64,000 bases of DNA from Ptiloglossa arizonensis (lineage: Eukaryota > Arthropoda > Insecta > Hymenoptera > Colletidae), in NCBI RefSeq assembly GCF_051014685.1, contig NW_027478385.1, positions 7,192,001 through 7,256,000 of the forward strand, read 5' to 3'. A program made the position numbers and the translations under genes. This document shows positions 1 to 11,680 of the stretch, one piece after another. Below the pieces are notes generated by a model. It was not told the origin of the DNA and did no database searches. It saw only the letters and a list, made by a program, of their open reading frames with translations. Each line of letters starts with the position of its first letter. The first letter of the stretch is position 1.

Positions 1-215
1 TTTCAGATGCAACAGGAATTTTTGGGTTAGCTCAATCCGTTCGCGAGATATGGAACTTTGAAGCTAAGAAATGTTTGGGAAGGCAAACAATTTTTCGCAA
101 TTCTGCTGCTCCAAACGCTTAACCAGAATGGCCTAGGGAAAAAATACGCATACCGTTACAATCGGGCGAGCTTCCACTTTCAGTTGCAATAGGAATTTTT
201 GGATTAGGTCAATCC

Positions 216-232
216 GTTCGCGAGATATGGGA
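216..232 (+). other. CENP-B-box-like motif (representative of many)
   Basis: GTTCGCGAGATATGGGA fits the mammalian CENP-B box pattern (TTCG, four bases, A, two bases, CGGG) at 8 of 9 core positions; the one miss is T for the C of CGGG. It lies at monomer positions 39-55 and recurs in most A, B, C, E, F, G, H and I monomers, with C or T in place of the G after GCGA. The match is visible in the sequence; any protein binding is inference. Confidence 0.5.
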
Positions 233-746
233 GTTTGAAGCTAATAAATGGTTGAGAAGAGAACAAATTTTTCGCAATTCGGCTGCTCCAAACGCTTAAC
301 CAGAATGGCCTAGGGAGAAAATACACATACCGTTGTAATCGGGCGAGTTTCTACTTTCAGATGCAACAGGAATTTTTGGGTTAGCTCAATCCGTTCGCGA
401 GATATGGGACTTTGAAGCTAAGAAATGTTTGGGAAGGCAAAAAATTTTTCGCAATTCTGCTGCTCCAAACGCTTAACCAGAATGGCCTAGGGAAAAAATA
501 CGCATACCGTTACAATCGGGCGAGCTTCCACTTTCTGTTGCAATAGGAATTTTTGGATTAGGTCAATCCGTTCGCGAGATATGGGAGTTTGAAGCCAAGA
601 AATGGTTGAGTAGGCAAAAAATTTTTCGCAATTCTGCTGCTTCAAACGCTTAACCAGAATGGCCTAGGGAGAAAATACACATACCGTTGTAATCGGGCGA
701 GTTTCCACTTTCTAAGGCAATAGGAATTTTTGGGTTAGTTCAATCC

Positions 747-763
747 GTTCGCGAGATATCAGA
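747..763 (+). other. Degenerate CENP-B-like site in a D monomer
   Basis: At the same monomer position the D type reads GTTCGCGAGATATCAGA. The TTCG and A are kept but TGGG has become TCAG, so it matches only 6 of the 9 core bases. This is the type-specific form in D monomers throughout the window. Confidence 0.5.
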
Positions 764-1062
764 GTTTGAAGCTAAGAAATGGTTGAGAAGAGAACAAATT
801 TTTCGCAATTCTGCTGCTCCAAACGCTTAACCAGAATGGCCTAGGGAAAAAATACGCATACCGTTACAATCGGGCGAGCTTCCACTTTCAGTTGCAATAG
901 GAATTTTTGGATTAGGTCAATCCGTTCGCGAGATATGGGAGTTTGAAGCCAAGAAATGGTTGAGAAGGCAAAAAATTTTTCGCAATTCTGCTGCTTCAAA
1001 CGCTTAACCAGAATGGCCTAGGGAGAAAATACACATACCGTTGTAATCGGGCGAGTTTCTAC

Positions 1063-1239
1063 TTTCAGATGCAATGGGAATTTTTGGGTTAGGTCAATCC
1101 GTTCGCGAGTTATGGGAGTTTGAAGACAAGAAATGGTTGAGAAGACAACAAATTTTTCGCAATTCTGCTGCTCCAAACGCTTAACCAGAATGGTCCAGGG
1201 AAAAAATATACATACCGTTGTAATCGGGCGAGTTTCTAC
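1063..1239 (+). repeat. Hybrid monomer E/F
   Basis: The left half matches the E monomer at 2656 (CAATGGG, GAGTTATGGGAG, GACAAG) and the right half the F monomer at 2833 (GAGAAGACAAC, GGTCCAGGG). The switch lies at about monomer positions 63-80. It accounts for the 9-monomer length of HOR copy 1. Confidence 0.82.
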
Positions 1240-1593
1240 TTTCAGATGCAATAGGAATTTTTGGGTTAGGTCAATCCGTTCGCGAGATATGGGAGGTTGA
1301 AGCCAAGAAATGGTTGAGAAGGCAAAAAATTTTTCGCAATTCTGCTGCTTCAAACGCTTAACCAGAATGGCCTAGGGAGAAAATACACATACCGTTGTAA
1401 TCGGGCGAGTTTCTACTTTCAGATGCAATAGGAATTTTTGGGTTAGGTCAATCCGTTCGCGACATATGGGAGTTTGAAGCTAAGAAATGGTTGAGAAGAG
1501 AACAAATTTTTCGCAATTCGGCTGCTCCAAACGCTTAACCAGAATGGCCCAGGGAGAAAATACACATACCGTTGTAATCGGGCGAGTTTCCAC

Positions 1594-3363
1594 TTTCAGA
1601 TGCAACAGGAATTTTTGGGTTAGCTCAATCCGTTCGCGAGATATGGAACTTTGAAGCTAAGAAATGTTTGGGAAGGCAAAAAATTTTTCGCAATTCTGCT
1701 GCTCCAAACGCTTAACCAGAATGGCCTAGGGAAAAAATACGCATACCGTTACAATCGGGCGAGCTTCCACTTTCAGTTGCAATAGGAATTTTTGGATTAG
1801 GTCAATCCGTTCGCGAGATATGGGAGTTTGAAGCTAATAAATGGTTGAGAAGAGAACAAATTTTTCGCAATTCGGCTGCTCCAAACGCTTAACCAGAATG
1901 GCCTAGGGAGAAAATACACATACCGTTGTAATCGGGCGAGTTTCTACTTTCAGATGCAACAGGAATTTTTGGGTTAGCTCAATCCGTTCGCGAGATATGG
2001 GACTTTGAAGCTAAGAAATGTTTGGGAAGGCAAAAAATTTTTCGCAATTCTGCTGCTCCAAATGCTTAACCAGAATGGCCTAGGGAAAAAATACGCATAC
2101 CGTTACAATCGGGCGAGCTTCCACTTTCTGTTGCAATAGGAATTTTTGGATTAGGTCAATCCGTTCGCGAGATATGGGAGTTTGAAGCCAAGAAATGGTT
2201 GAGTAGGCAAAAAATTTTTCGCAATTCTGCTGCTTCAAACGCTTAACCAGAATGGCCTAGGGAGAAAATACACATACCGTTGTAATCGGGCGAGTTTCCA
2301 CTTTCTAAGGCAATAGGAATTTTTGGGTTAGTTCAATCCGTTCGCGAGATATCAGAGTTTGAAGCTAAGAAATGGTTGAGAAGAGAACAAATTTTTCGCA
2401 ATTCTGCTGCTCCAAACGCTTAACCAGAATGGCCTAGGGAAAAAATACGCATACCGTTACAATCGGGCGAGCTTCCACTTTCAGTTGCAATAGGAATTTT
2501 TGGATTAGGTCAATCCGTTCGCGAGATATGGGAGTTTGAAGCCAAGAAATGGTTGAGAAGGCAAAAAATTTTTCGCAATTCTGCTGCTTCAAACGCTTAA
2601 CCAGAATGGCCTAGGGAGAAAATACACATACCGTTGTAATCGGGCGAGTTTCTACTTTCAGATGCAATGGGAATTTTTGGGTTAGGTCAATCCGTTCGCG
2701 AGTTATGGGAGTTTGAAGACAAGAAATGGTTGGGAAGGCAAAAAATTTTTCGCAATTCTGCTGCTCCAAACGCTTAACCAGAATGGCCTAGGGAAAAAAT
2801 ACACATACCGTTGTAATCGGGCGAGTTTCTACTTTCAGATGCAATAGGAATTTTCGGGTTAGGTCAATCCGTTCGCGACATATGGGAGTTTGAAGCTAAG
2901 AAATGGTTGAGAAGACAACAAATTTTTCGCAATTCTGCTGCTCCAAACGCTTAACCAGAATGGTCCAGGGAAAAAATATACATACCGTTGTAATCGGGCG
3001 AGTTTCTACTTTCAGATGCAATAGGAATTTTTGGGTTAGGTCAATCCGTTCGCGAGATATGGGAGGTTGAAGCCAAGAAATGGTTGAGAAGGCAAAAAAT
3101 TTTTCGCAATTCTGCTGCTTCAAACGCTTAACCAGAATGGCCTAGGGAGAAAATACACATACCGTTGTAATCGGGCGAGTTTCTACTTTCAGATGCAATA
3201 GGAATTTTTGGGTTAGGTCAATCCGTTCGCGACATATGGGAGTTTGAAGCTAAGAAATGGTTGAGAAGAGAACAAATTTTTCGCAATTCGGCTGCTCCAA
3301 ACGCTTAACCAGAATGGCCCAGGGAGAAAATACACATACCGTTGTAATCGGGCGAGCTTCCAC
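1594..3363 (+). repeat. HOR copy 2, full 10-mer (1770 bp)
   Basis: This is the most complete copy of the left-end HOR, in the order A-B-A-B-D-B-E-F-G-H. It repeats copy 1 at an offset of 1593 bp up to the E monomer near 2656, then 1770 bp after it. The E and F monomers that are fused in copy 1 are separate here, with E keeping GAGTTATGGGAG and GGGAAGGC, and F carrying GACATATGGG, GACAAC and GGTCCAGG. The closing H monomer carries GGCCCAGGGAG, as in copy 1. Confidence 0.85.
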
Positions 3364-4956
3364 TTTCAGTTGCAATAGGAATTTTTGGATTAGGTCAATC
3401 CGTTCGCGAGATATGGGAGTTTGAAGCTAATAAATGGTTGAGAAGAGAACAAATTTTTCGCAATTCGGCTGCTCCAAACGCTTAACCAGAATGGCCTAGG
3501 GAGAAAATACACATACCGTTGTAATCGGGCGAGTTTCTACTTTCAGATGCAACAGGAATTTTTGGGTTAGCTCAATCCGTTCGCGAGATATGGGACTTTG
3601 AAGCTAAGAAATGTTTGGGAAGGCAAAAAATTTTTCGCAATTCTGCTGCTCCAAACGCTTAACCAGAATGGCCTAGGGAAAAAGTACGCATACCGTTACA
3701 ATCGGGCGAGCTTCCACTTTCTGTTGCAATAGGAATTTTTGGATTAGGTCAATCCGTTCGCGAGATATGGGAGTTTGAAGCCAAGAAATGGTTGAGTAGG
3801 CAAAAAATTTTTCGCAATTCTGCTGCTTCAAACGCTTAACCAGAATGGCCTAGGGAGAAAATACACATACCGTTGTAATCGGGCGAGTTTCCACTTTCTA
3901 AGGAAATAGGAATTTTTGGGTTAGTTCAATCCGTTCGCGAGATATCAGAGTTTGAAGCTAAGAAATGGTTGAGAAGAGAACAAATTTTTCGCAATTCTGC
4001 TGCTCCAAACGCTTAACCAGAATGGCCTAGGGAAAAAATACGCATACCGTTACAATCGGGCGAGCTTCCACTTTCAGTTGCAATAGGAATTTTTGGATTA
4101 GGTCAATCCGTTCGCGAGATATGGGAGTTTGAAGCCAAGAAATGGTTGAGAAGGCAAAAAATTTTTCGCAATTCTGCTGCTTCAAACGCTTAACCAGAAT
4201 GGCCTAGGGAGAAAATACACATACCGTTGTAATCGGGCGAGTTTCTACTTTCAGATGCAATGGGAATTTTTGGGTTAGGTCAATCCGTTCGCGAGTTATG
4301 GGAGTTTGAAGACAAGAAATGGTTGGGAAGGCAAAAAATTTTTCGCAATTCTGCTGCTCCAAACGCTTAACCAGAATGGCCTAGGGAAAAAATACACATA
4401 CCGTTGTAATCGGGCGAGTTTCTACTTTCAGATGCAATAGGAATTTTCGGGTTAGGCCAATCCGTTCGCGACATATGGGAGTTTGAAGCTAAGAAATGGT
4501 TGAGAAGACAACAAATTTTTCGCAATTCTGCTGCTCCAAACGCTTAACCAGAATGGTCCAGGGAAAAAATATACATACCGTTGTAATCGGGCGAGTTTCT
4601 ACTTTCAGATGCAATAGGAATTTTTGGGTTAGGTCAATCCGTTCGCGAGATATGGGAGGTTGAAGCCAAGAAATGGTTGAGAAGGCAAAAAATTTTTCGC
4701 AATTCTGCTGCTTCAAACGCTTAACCAGAATGGCCTAGGGAGAAAATACACATACCGTTGTAATCGGGCGAGTTTCTACTTTCAGATGCAATAGGAATTT
4801 TTGGGTTAGGTCAATCCGTTCGCGACATATGGGAGTTTGAAGCTAAGAAATGGTTGAGAAGAGAACAAATTTTTCGCAATTCGGCTGCTCCAAACGCTTA
4901 ACCAGAATGGCCTAGGGAGAAAATACACATACCGTTGTAATCGGGCGAGTTTCTAC
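3364..4956 (+). repeat. HOR copy 3 of the left-end 10-mer, first monomer missing
   Basis: The order is B-A-B-D-B-E-F-G-H. The leading A monomer has been lost: the tail of the preceding H monomer joins directly to GGCGAGCTTCCAC and the B monomer (AGTTGCAATAGG, GGATTAGG, GCTAATAAATGG). The remaining nine monomers repeat copy 2 almost base for base at an offset of 1593 bp. Differences I noticed include CTAAGGAAATAGG instead of CTAAGGCAATAGG at about 3898. Confidence 0.85.
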
Positions 4957-5310
4957 TTTCAGATGCAACAGGAATTTTTGGGTTAGCTCAATCCTTTCGC
5001 GAGATATGGAACTTTGAGGCTAAGAAATGTTTGGGAAGGCAAAAAATTTTTCGCAATTCTGCTGCTCGAAACGCTTAACCAGAATGGCCTAGGGAAAAAA
5101 TACGCATACCGTTACAATCGGGCGAGCTTCCACTTTCAGTTGCAACAGGAATTTTTGGATTAGGTCAATCCGTTCGCGAGATATGGGAGTTTGAAGCTAA
5201 GAAATGGTTGAGAAGGGAACAAATTTTTCGCAATTCGGCTGCTCCAAACGCTTAACCAGAATGGCCTAGGGAGAAAATACACAGACCGTTGTAATCGGGC
5301 GAGTTTCTAT

Positions 5311-5487
5311 TTTCAGATGCAACAGGAATTTTTGGGTTAGCTCAATCCGTTCGCGAGATATGGGAGTTTGAAGCCAAGAAATGGTTGAGTAGGCAAAAAA
5401 TTTTTCGCAATTCTGCTGCTTCAAACGCTTAACCAGAATGGCCTAGGGAGAAAATACACATACCGTTGTAATCGGGCGAGTTTCTAC
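5311..5487 (+). repeat. Hybrid monomer A/B
   Basis: It begins as A (CAACAGG, GTTAGCTCAAT) and continues as B (GTTTGAAGCCAAG, GAGTAGGC, CTGCTTC). The switch lies at about monomer positions 32-60. It removes one monomer relative to the A-B order at 1948-2301. Confidence 0.78.
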
Positions 5488-6018
5488 ATTCAGATGCAAT
5501 GGGAATTTTTGGGTTAGGTCAATCCGTTCGCGAGATATGGGAGTTTGAAGACAAGAAATGGTTGGGAAGGCAAAAAATTTTTCGCAATTCTGCTGCTCCA
5601 AACGCTTAACCAGAATGGCCTAGGGAAAAAATACACATACCGTTGTAATCGGGCGAGTTTCTACTTTCAGATGCAATAGGATTTTTTCGGTTAGGTCAAT
5701 CCGTTCGCGAGATATGGGAGGTTGAAGCCAAGAAATGGTTGAGAAGGCGAAAAATTTTTCGCAATTCTGCTGCTTCAAACGCTTAACCAGAATGGCCTAG
5801 GGAGAAAATACACATACCGTAGTAATCGGGCGAGTTTCTACTTTCAGATGCAATAGGAATTTTTGGGTTAGGTCAATCCGTTCGCGACATATGGGAGTTT
5901 GAAGCTAAGAAATGGTTGAGAAGAAAACAAATTCTTCGCAATTCTGCTGCTCCAAACGCTTAACCAGAATGGCCTAGGGAAAAAATACACATACCATTGT
6001 AATCGGGCAAGTTTCTAC

Positions 6019-6194
6019 TTTCAGATGCAATGGGAATTTTTGGGTTAGGTCAATCCGTTCGCGAGATATGGGAGTTTGAAGACAAGAAATGGTTGAGAAG
6101 GCAAAAAATTTTTCGCAATTCTGCTGCCCAAACGCTTAACCAGAATGGCCTAGGGATAAAATACACATACCGTTGTAATCGGGCGAGTTTCTAC
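6019..6194 (+). repeat. 176-bp monomer with a one-base deletion
   Basis: CTGCTGCCCAAACG at about 6121-6134 stands for the usual CTGCTGCTCCAAACG, one base shorter. After this point monomer starts move from 177k+1 to 177k. The shift produces a short plus-strand frame at 6030-6224 that has no other support as a gene. Confidence 0.85.
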
Positions 6195-7256
6195 TTTCAG
6201 ATGCAATGGGAATTTTTGGGTTAGGTCAATCCGTTCGCGAGATATGGGAGTTTGAAGACAAGAAATGGTTGGGAAGGCAAAAAATTTTTCGCAATTCTGC
6301 TGCTCCAAACGCTTAACCAGAATGGCCTAGGGAAAAAATACGCATACCGTTACAATCGGGCGAGCTTCCACTTTCAGTTGCAATAGGAATTTTCGGGTTA
6401 GGTCAATCCGTTCGCGAGATATGGGAGTTTGAAGCCAAGAAATGGTTGAGAAGGCAAACAATTTTTCGCAATTCTGCTGCTTCAAACGCTTAACCAGAAT
6501 GGCCTAGGGAGGAAATACACATACCCTTGTAATCGGGCGAGTTTCTACTTTCAGATGCAATGGGAATTTTTGGGTTAGGTCAATCCGTTCGCGAGATATG
6601 GGAGTTTGAAGACAAGAAATGGTTGGGAAGGCAAAAAATTTTTCGCAATTCTGCTGCTCCAAACGCTTAACCAGAATGGCCTAGGGAAAAAATACACATA
6701 CCGTTGTAATCGGGCGAGTTTCTACTTTCAGATGCAATAGGAATTTTTGGGTTAGGTCAATCCGTTCGTGACATATGGGAGTTTGAAGCTAAGAAATGGT
6801 TGAGAAGACAACAAATTTTTCGCAATTCTGCTGCTCCAAACGCTTAACCAGAATGGTCCAGGGAAAAAATACACATACCGCTGTAATCGGGCGAGTTTCT
6901 ACTTTCAGATGCAATAGGAATTTTTGGGTTAGGTCAATCCGTTCGCGAGATATGGGAGGTTGAAGCCAAGAAATGGTTGAGAAGGCAAAAAATTTTTCGC
7001 AATTCTGCTGCTTCAAACGCTTAACCAGAATGGCCTAGGGATAAAATACACATACCGTTGTAATCGGGCGAGATTCTACTTTCAGCTGCAATAGGAATTT
7101 TTAGGTTAGGTCAATCCGTTCGCGATATATGGGAGTTTGAAGCTAAGAAATGGTTGAGAAGACAACAAATTTTTCGCAATTCTGCTGCTCCAAACGCTTA
7201 ACCAGAATGGTCCAGGGAAAAAATACACATACCGTTGTAATCGGGCAAGTTTCTAC

Positions 7257-9026
7257 TTTCAGATGTAATGGGAATTTTTGAGTTAGGTCAATCCGTTCGC
7301 GAGATATGGGAGTTTGAAGACAAGAAATGGTTGAGAAGGCAAAAAATTTTTCGCAATTCTGCTGCTCCAAACGCTTAACCAGAATGGCCTAGGGATAAAA
7401 TACACATACCGTCGTAATCGGGCGAGTTTCTACTTTCAGATGCAACAGGAATTTTTGGGTTAGCTCAATCCGTTCCCGAGATATGGGACTTTGAAGCTAA
7501 GAAATGTTTGGGAAGGCAAAAAATTTTTCGCAATTCTGCTGCTCCAAACGCTTAACCAGAATGGCCTAGGGAAAAAATACGCATACCGTTACAATCGGGC
7601 GAGTTTCTACTTTCAGATGCAATAGGAATTTTTGGATTAGGTCAATCCGTTCGCGAGATATGGGAGTTTGAAGCCAAGAAATGGTTGAGAAGGCAAAAAA
7701 TTTTTCGCAATTCTGCAGCTTCAAACGCTTAACCAGAATGGCCTAGGGAGGAAATACACATACCGTTATAATCGGGCGAGTTTCTACTTTCAGATGCAAT
7801 GGGAATTTTTGGGTTAGGTCAATCCGTTCGCGAGATATGGGAGTTTGAAGACAAGAAATGGTTGGGAAGGCAAAAAATTTTTCGCAATTCTGCTGCTCCA
7901 AACGCTTAACCAGAATGGCCTAGGGAAAAAATACACATACCGTTGTAATCGGGCGAGTTTCTACTTTCAGATGCAATAGGAATTTTTGGGTTAGGTCAAT
8001 CCGTTCGCGACATATGGGAGTTTGAAGCTAAGAAATGGTTGAGAAGACAACAAATTTTTCGCAATTCTGCTGCTCCAAACGCTTAACCAGAATGGTCCAG
8101 GGAAAAAATACACATACCGTTGTAATCGGGCAAGTTTCTACTTTCAGATGTAATGGGAATTTTTGAGTTAGGTCAATCCGTTCGCGAGATATGGGAGTTT
8201 GAAGACAAGAAATGGTTGAGAAGGCAAAAAATTTTTCGCAATTCTGCTGCTCCAAACGCTTAACCAGAATGGCCTAGGGATAAAATACACATACCGTCGT
8301 AATCGGGCGAGTTTCTACTTTCAGATGCAACAGGAATTTTTGGGTTAGCTCAATCCGTTCCCGAGATATGGGACTTTGAAGCTAAGAAATGTTTGGGAAG
8401 GCAAAAAATTTTTCGCAATTCTGCTGCTCCAAACGCTTAACCAGAATGGCCTAGGGAAAAAATACGCATACCGTTACAATCGGGCGAGTTTCTACTTTCA
8501 GATGCAATAGGAATTTTTGGATTAGGTCAATCCGTTCGCGAGATATGGGAGTTTGAAGCCAAGAAATGGTTGAGAAGGCAAAAAATTTTTCGCAATTCTG
8601 CAGCTTCAAACGCTTAACCAGAATGGCCTAGGGAGGAAATACACATACCGTTATAATCGGGCGAGTTTCTACTTTCAGATGCAATGGGAATTTTTGGGTT
8701 AGGTCAATCCGTTCGCGAGATATGGGAGTTTGAAGACAAGAAATGGTTGGGAAGGCAAAAAATTTTTCGCAATTCTGCTGCTCCAAACGCTTAACCAGAA
8801 TGGCCTAGGGAAAAAATACACATACCGTTGTAATCGGGCGAGTTTCTACTTTCAGATGCAATAGGAATTTTTGGGTTAGGTCAATCCGTTCGCGACATAT
8901 GGGAGTTTGAAGCTAAGAAATGGTTGAGAAGACAACAAATTTTTCGCAATTCTGCTGCTCCAAACGCTTAACCAGAATGGTCCAGGGAAAAAATACACAT
9001 ACCGTTGAAATCGGGCGAGTTTCTAC
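7257..9026 (+). repeat. Recent tandem duplication of a 5-mer (885 bp x 2)
   Basis: Monomers I-A-B-E-F at 7257-8141 are repeated at 8142-9026. Private markers recur exactly 885 bp apart: GTTCCCGAGATATGG in the A monomer (which destroys its TCGCGA site), CTGCAGCTTC in the B monomer and CCGTTATAATCGG after it. I noticed no difference between the copies. Similarity runs back to about 7143, because the C and F monomers upstream of each copy are nearly alike, so the exact crossover point lies between about 7110 and 7257. Confidence 0.85.
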
Positions 9027-11150
9027 TTTCAGATGCAATAGGAATTTTTGGGTTAGGTCAATCCGTTCGCGAGATATGGGAGGTTGAAGCCAAGAAATGG
9101 TTGAGAAGGCAAAAAATTTTTCGCAATTCTGCTGCTTCAAACGCTTAACCAGAATGGCCTAGGGATAAAATACACATACCGTTGTAATCGGGCGAGATTC
9201 TACTTTCAGCTGCAATAGGAATTTTTGGGTTAGGTCAATCCGTTCGCGATATATGGGAGTTTGAAGCTAAGAAATGGTTGAGAAGACAACAAATTTTTCG
9301 CAATTCTGCTGCTCCAAACGCTTAACCAGAATGGTCCAGGGAAAAAATACACATACCGTTGTAATCGGGCGAGTTTCTACTTTCAGATGCAATGGGAATT
9401 TTTGAGTTAGGTCAATCCGTTCGCGAGATATGGGAGTTTGAAGACAAGAAATGGTTGAGAAGGCAAAAAATTTTTCGCAATTCTGGTGCTTCAAACGCTT
9501 AACCAGAATGGCCTAGGGAGAAAATACACATACCGTTGTAATCGGGCGAGTTTCTAATTTCAGATGCAATAGGAATTTTTGGGTTAGGTCAATCCGTTCG
9601 CGACATATGGGAGTTTGAAGCTAAGAAATGGTTGAGCAGAGAACAAATTTTTCGCAATTCTGCTGCTCCAAACGCTTAACCAGAATGGCCTAGGGAGGAA
9701 ATACACATACCGTTGTAATCGGGCGAGTTTCTACTTTCAGATGCAATGGGAATTTTTGGGTTAGGTCAATCCGTTCGCGAGATATGGGAGTTTGAAGACA
9801 AGAAATGGTTGGGAAGGCAAAAAATTTTTCGCAATTCTGCTGCTCCAAACGCTTAACCAGAATGGCCTAGGGAAAAAATACACATACAGTTGTAATCGGG
9901 CGAGTTTCTACTTTCAGATGCAATAGGAATTTTTGGGTTAGGTCAATCCGTTCGCGACATATGGGCGTTTGAAGCTAAGAAATGGTTGAGAAGACAACAA
10001 ATTTTTTGCAATTCTGCTGCTCCAAACGCTTAACCAGAATGGTCCAGGGAAAAAATACACATACCGTTGTAATCGGGCGAGTTTCTACTTTCAGATGCAA
10101 TAGGAATTTTTGGGTTAGGTCAATCCGTTCGCGAGATATGGGAGGTTGAAGCCAAGAAATGGTTGAGAAGGCAAAAAATTTTTCGCAATTCTGCTGCTTC
10201 AAACGCTTAACCAGAATGGCCTAGGGATAAAATACACATACCGTTGTAATCGGGCGAGATTCTACTTTCAGCTGCAATAGGAATTTTTGGGTTAGGTCAA
10301 TCCGTTCGCGATATATGGGAGTTTGAAGCTAAGAAATGGTTGAGAAGACAACAAATTTTTCGCAATTCTGCTGCTCCAAACTCTTAACCAGAATGGTCCA
10401 AGGAAAAAATACACATACCGTTGTAATCTGGCGAGTTTCCACTTTCTAATGCAATAGGAATTTTTGGGTTAGTTCAATCCGTTCACGAGATATCAGAGTT
10501 TGAAGCTAAGAAATGGTTGAGAAGAGAACAAATTTTTCGCAATTCTGCTGCTCCAAACGCTTAACCAGAATGGCCTAGGGAAAAAATACACATACCGTTG
10601 TAATCAGGCGAGTTTCTACTTTCAGATGCAATAGGAATTTTTGGGTTAGGTCAATCCGTTCGCGACATATGGGAGTTTGAAACTAAGAAATGGTTGAGAA
10701 GACAACAAATTTTTCGCAATTCTGCTGCTTCAAACGCTTAACCAGAATGGTCCAGGGAAAAAATACACATACCGTTGTAATCGGGCGAGTTTCTACTTTC
10801 AGATGCAATAGGAATTTTTGGGTTATGTCAATCCGTTCGCGAGATATGGGAGGTTGAAGCCAAGAAATGGTTGAGAAGGCAAAAAATTTTTTGCAATTCT
10901 GCTGCTTCAAACGCTTAACCAGAATGGCTTAGGGAGAAAATACACATACCGTTGTAATCGGGCGAGTTTCTACTTTCAGATGCAATAGGAATTTTTGGGT
11001 TAGGTCAATCCGTTCGCGACATATGGGAGTTTGAAGCTAAGAAATGGTTGAGAAGACAACAAATTTTTCGCAATTCTGCTGCTCCAAACGCTTAACCAGA
11101 ATGGTCCAGGGAAAAAATACACATACCGTAGTAATCGGGCGAGTTTCTAC
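9027..11150 (+). repeat. Mosaic with a recurring E-F-G-C monomer block
   Basis: The order read by eye is G-C-I-H-E-F-G-C-D-F-G-F. The four-monomer block E-F-G-C also occurs at 6549-7256 and 8673-9380, and again at 9735-10442, at offsets of 2124 and 1062 bp (12 and 6 monomers). The copies carry scattered private bases, such as CCGTTGAAATCGG at about 9003 and GGCGTTTGAAG at about 9964. No gene-like sequence interrupts the block. Confidence 0.7.
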
Positions 11151-11504
11151 TTTCAGATGCAATGGGAATTTTTGGGTTAGGTCAATCCGTTCGCGAGATA
11201 TGGGAAATTGAAGACAAGAAATGGTTGGGAAGGCAAAAAATTTTTCGCAATTCTGCTGCTCCAAACGCTTAACCAGAATGGCCTAGGGAAAAAATACACA
11301 TACCGTTGTAGTCGGGCGAGTTTCTACTTTCAGATGCAATAGGAATTTTTGGGTTAGGTCAATCCGTTCGCGACATATGGGAGTTTGAAGCTAAGAAATG
11401 GTTGAGAAGACAACAAATTTTTCGCAATTCTGCTGCTCCAAACGCTTAACCAGAATGGTCCAGGGAAAAAATATACATACCGTTGTAATCGGGCGAGTTT
11501 CTAC

Positions 11505-11680
11505 TTTCAGATGCAATAGGAATTGTGGGTTAGGTCAATCCGTTCGCGAGATATGGGAGGTTGAAGCCAAGAAATGGTTGAGAAGGCAAAAAATTTTTCG
11601 CAATTCTGCTGCTTCAAACGCTTAACCAGAATGGTCCAAGGAAAAAATACACATACCGTTGTAATCGGGCGAGTTTCCAC
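11505..11680 (+). repeat. 176-bp G monomer with AATTGTGGG
   Basis: AATTTTTGGG has become AATTGTGGG at about 11521-11529, a one-base loss plus a substitution. The identical change occurs in the monomer at 17345-17520, so it preceded the 5840-bp duplication. Confidence 0.88.

Larger units (their letters stand above)
1..1593 (+). repeat. HOR copy 1 of the left-end 10-mer, shortened to 9 monomers
   Basis: The monomer order is A-B-A-B-D-B-(E/F)-G-H. The seventh monomer (1063-1239) starts as type E (CAATGGG, GAGTTATGGGAG, GACAAG) and ends as type F (GAGAAGACAAC, GGTCCAGG), so one monomer's worth of E plus F has been lost relative to the copy beginning at 1594. Single-base markers shared with later copies include GCTAATAAATGG at about 239-248, GAGTAGGC in the fourth monomer and CTAAGGCAATAGG in the D monomer. 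Confidence 0.85.
4957..7256 (+). repeat. Mosaic of degraded 10-mer HOR and E-rich monomers
   Basis: The region opens like a fourth copy of the left-end HOR (A-B) but soon breaks up. The monomer at 5311 is an A/B hybrid and several HOR positions are missing. After that E-like monomers dominate (5488, 6019, 6195, 6549), interspersed with G, H and B-like units, ending in E-F-G-C. Private changes are commoner than in the blocks to the left, for example ATCCTTTCGCGAG at about 4990, AGGATTTTTTCGG at about 5679 and GGAGGAAATAC at about 6508. This part looks less recently homogenised. Confidence 0.7.

Noticed and set aside
39..55. Bona fide CENP-B box
   Set aside because: The core lacks the C of CGGG in every copy I inspected, so it is reported only as CENP-B-like; in this first monomer TGGA reduces the match further.
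6030..6224. Plus-strand 64-codon frame starting ATG
   Set aside because: It is produced by the one-base deletion near 6126 and reads the satellite unit throughout.
11398..11625. Plus-strand 75-codon frame starting ATG, also at 17238
   Set aside because: It exists only because a one-base deletion in a G monomer joins two frames, and its second copy was made by the 5840-bp duplication.
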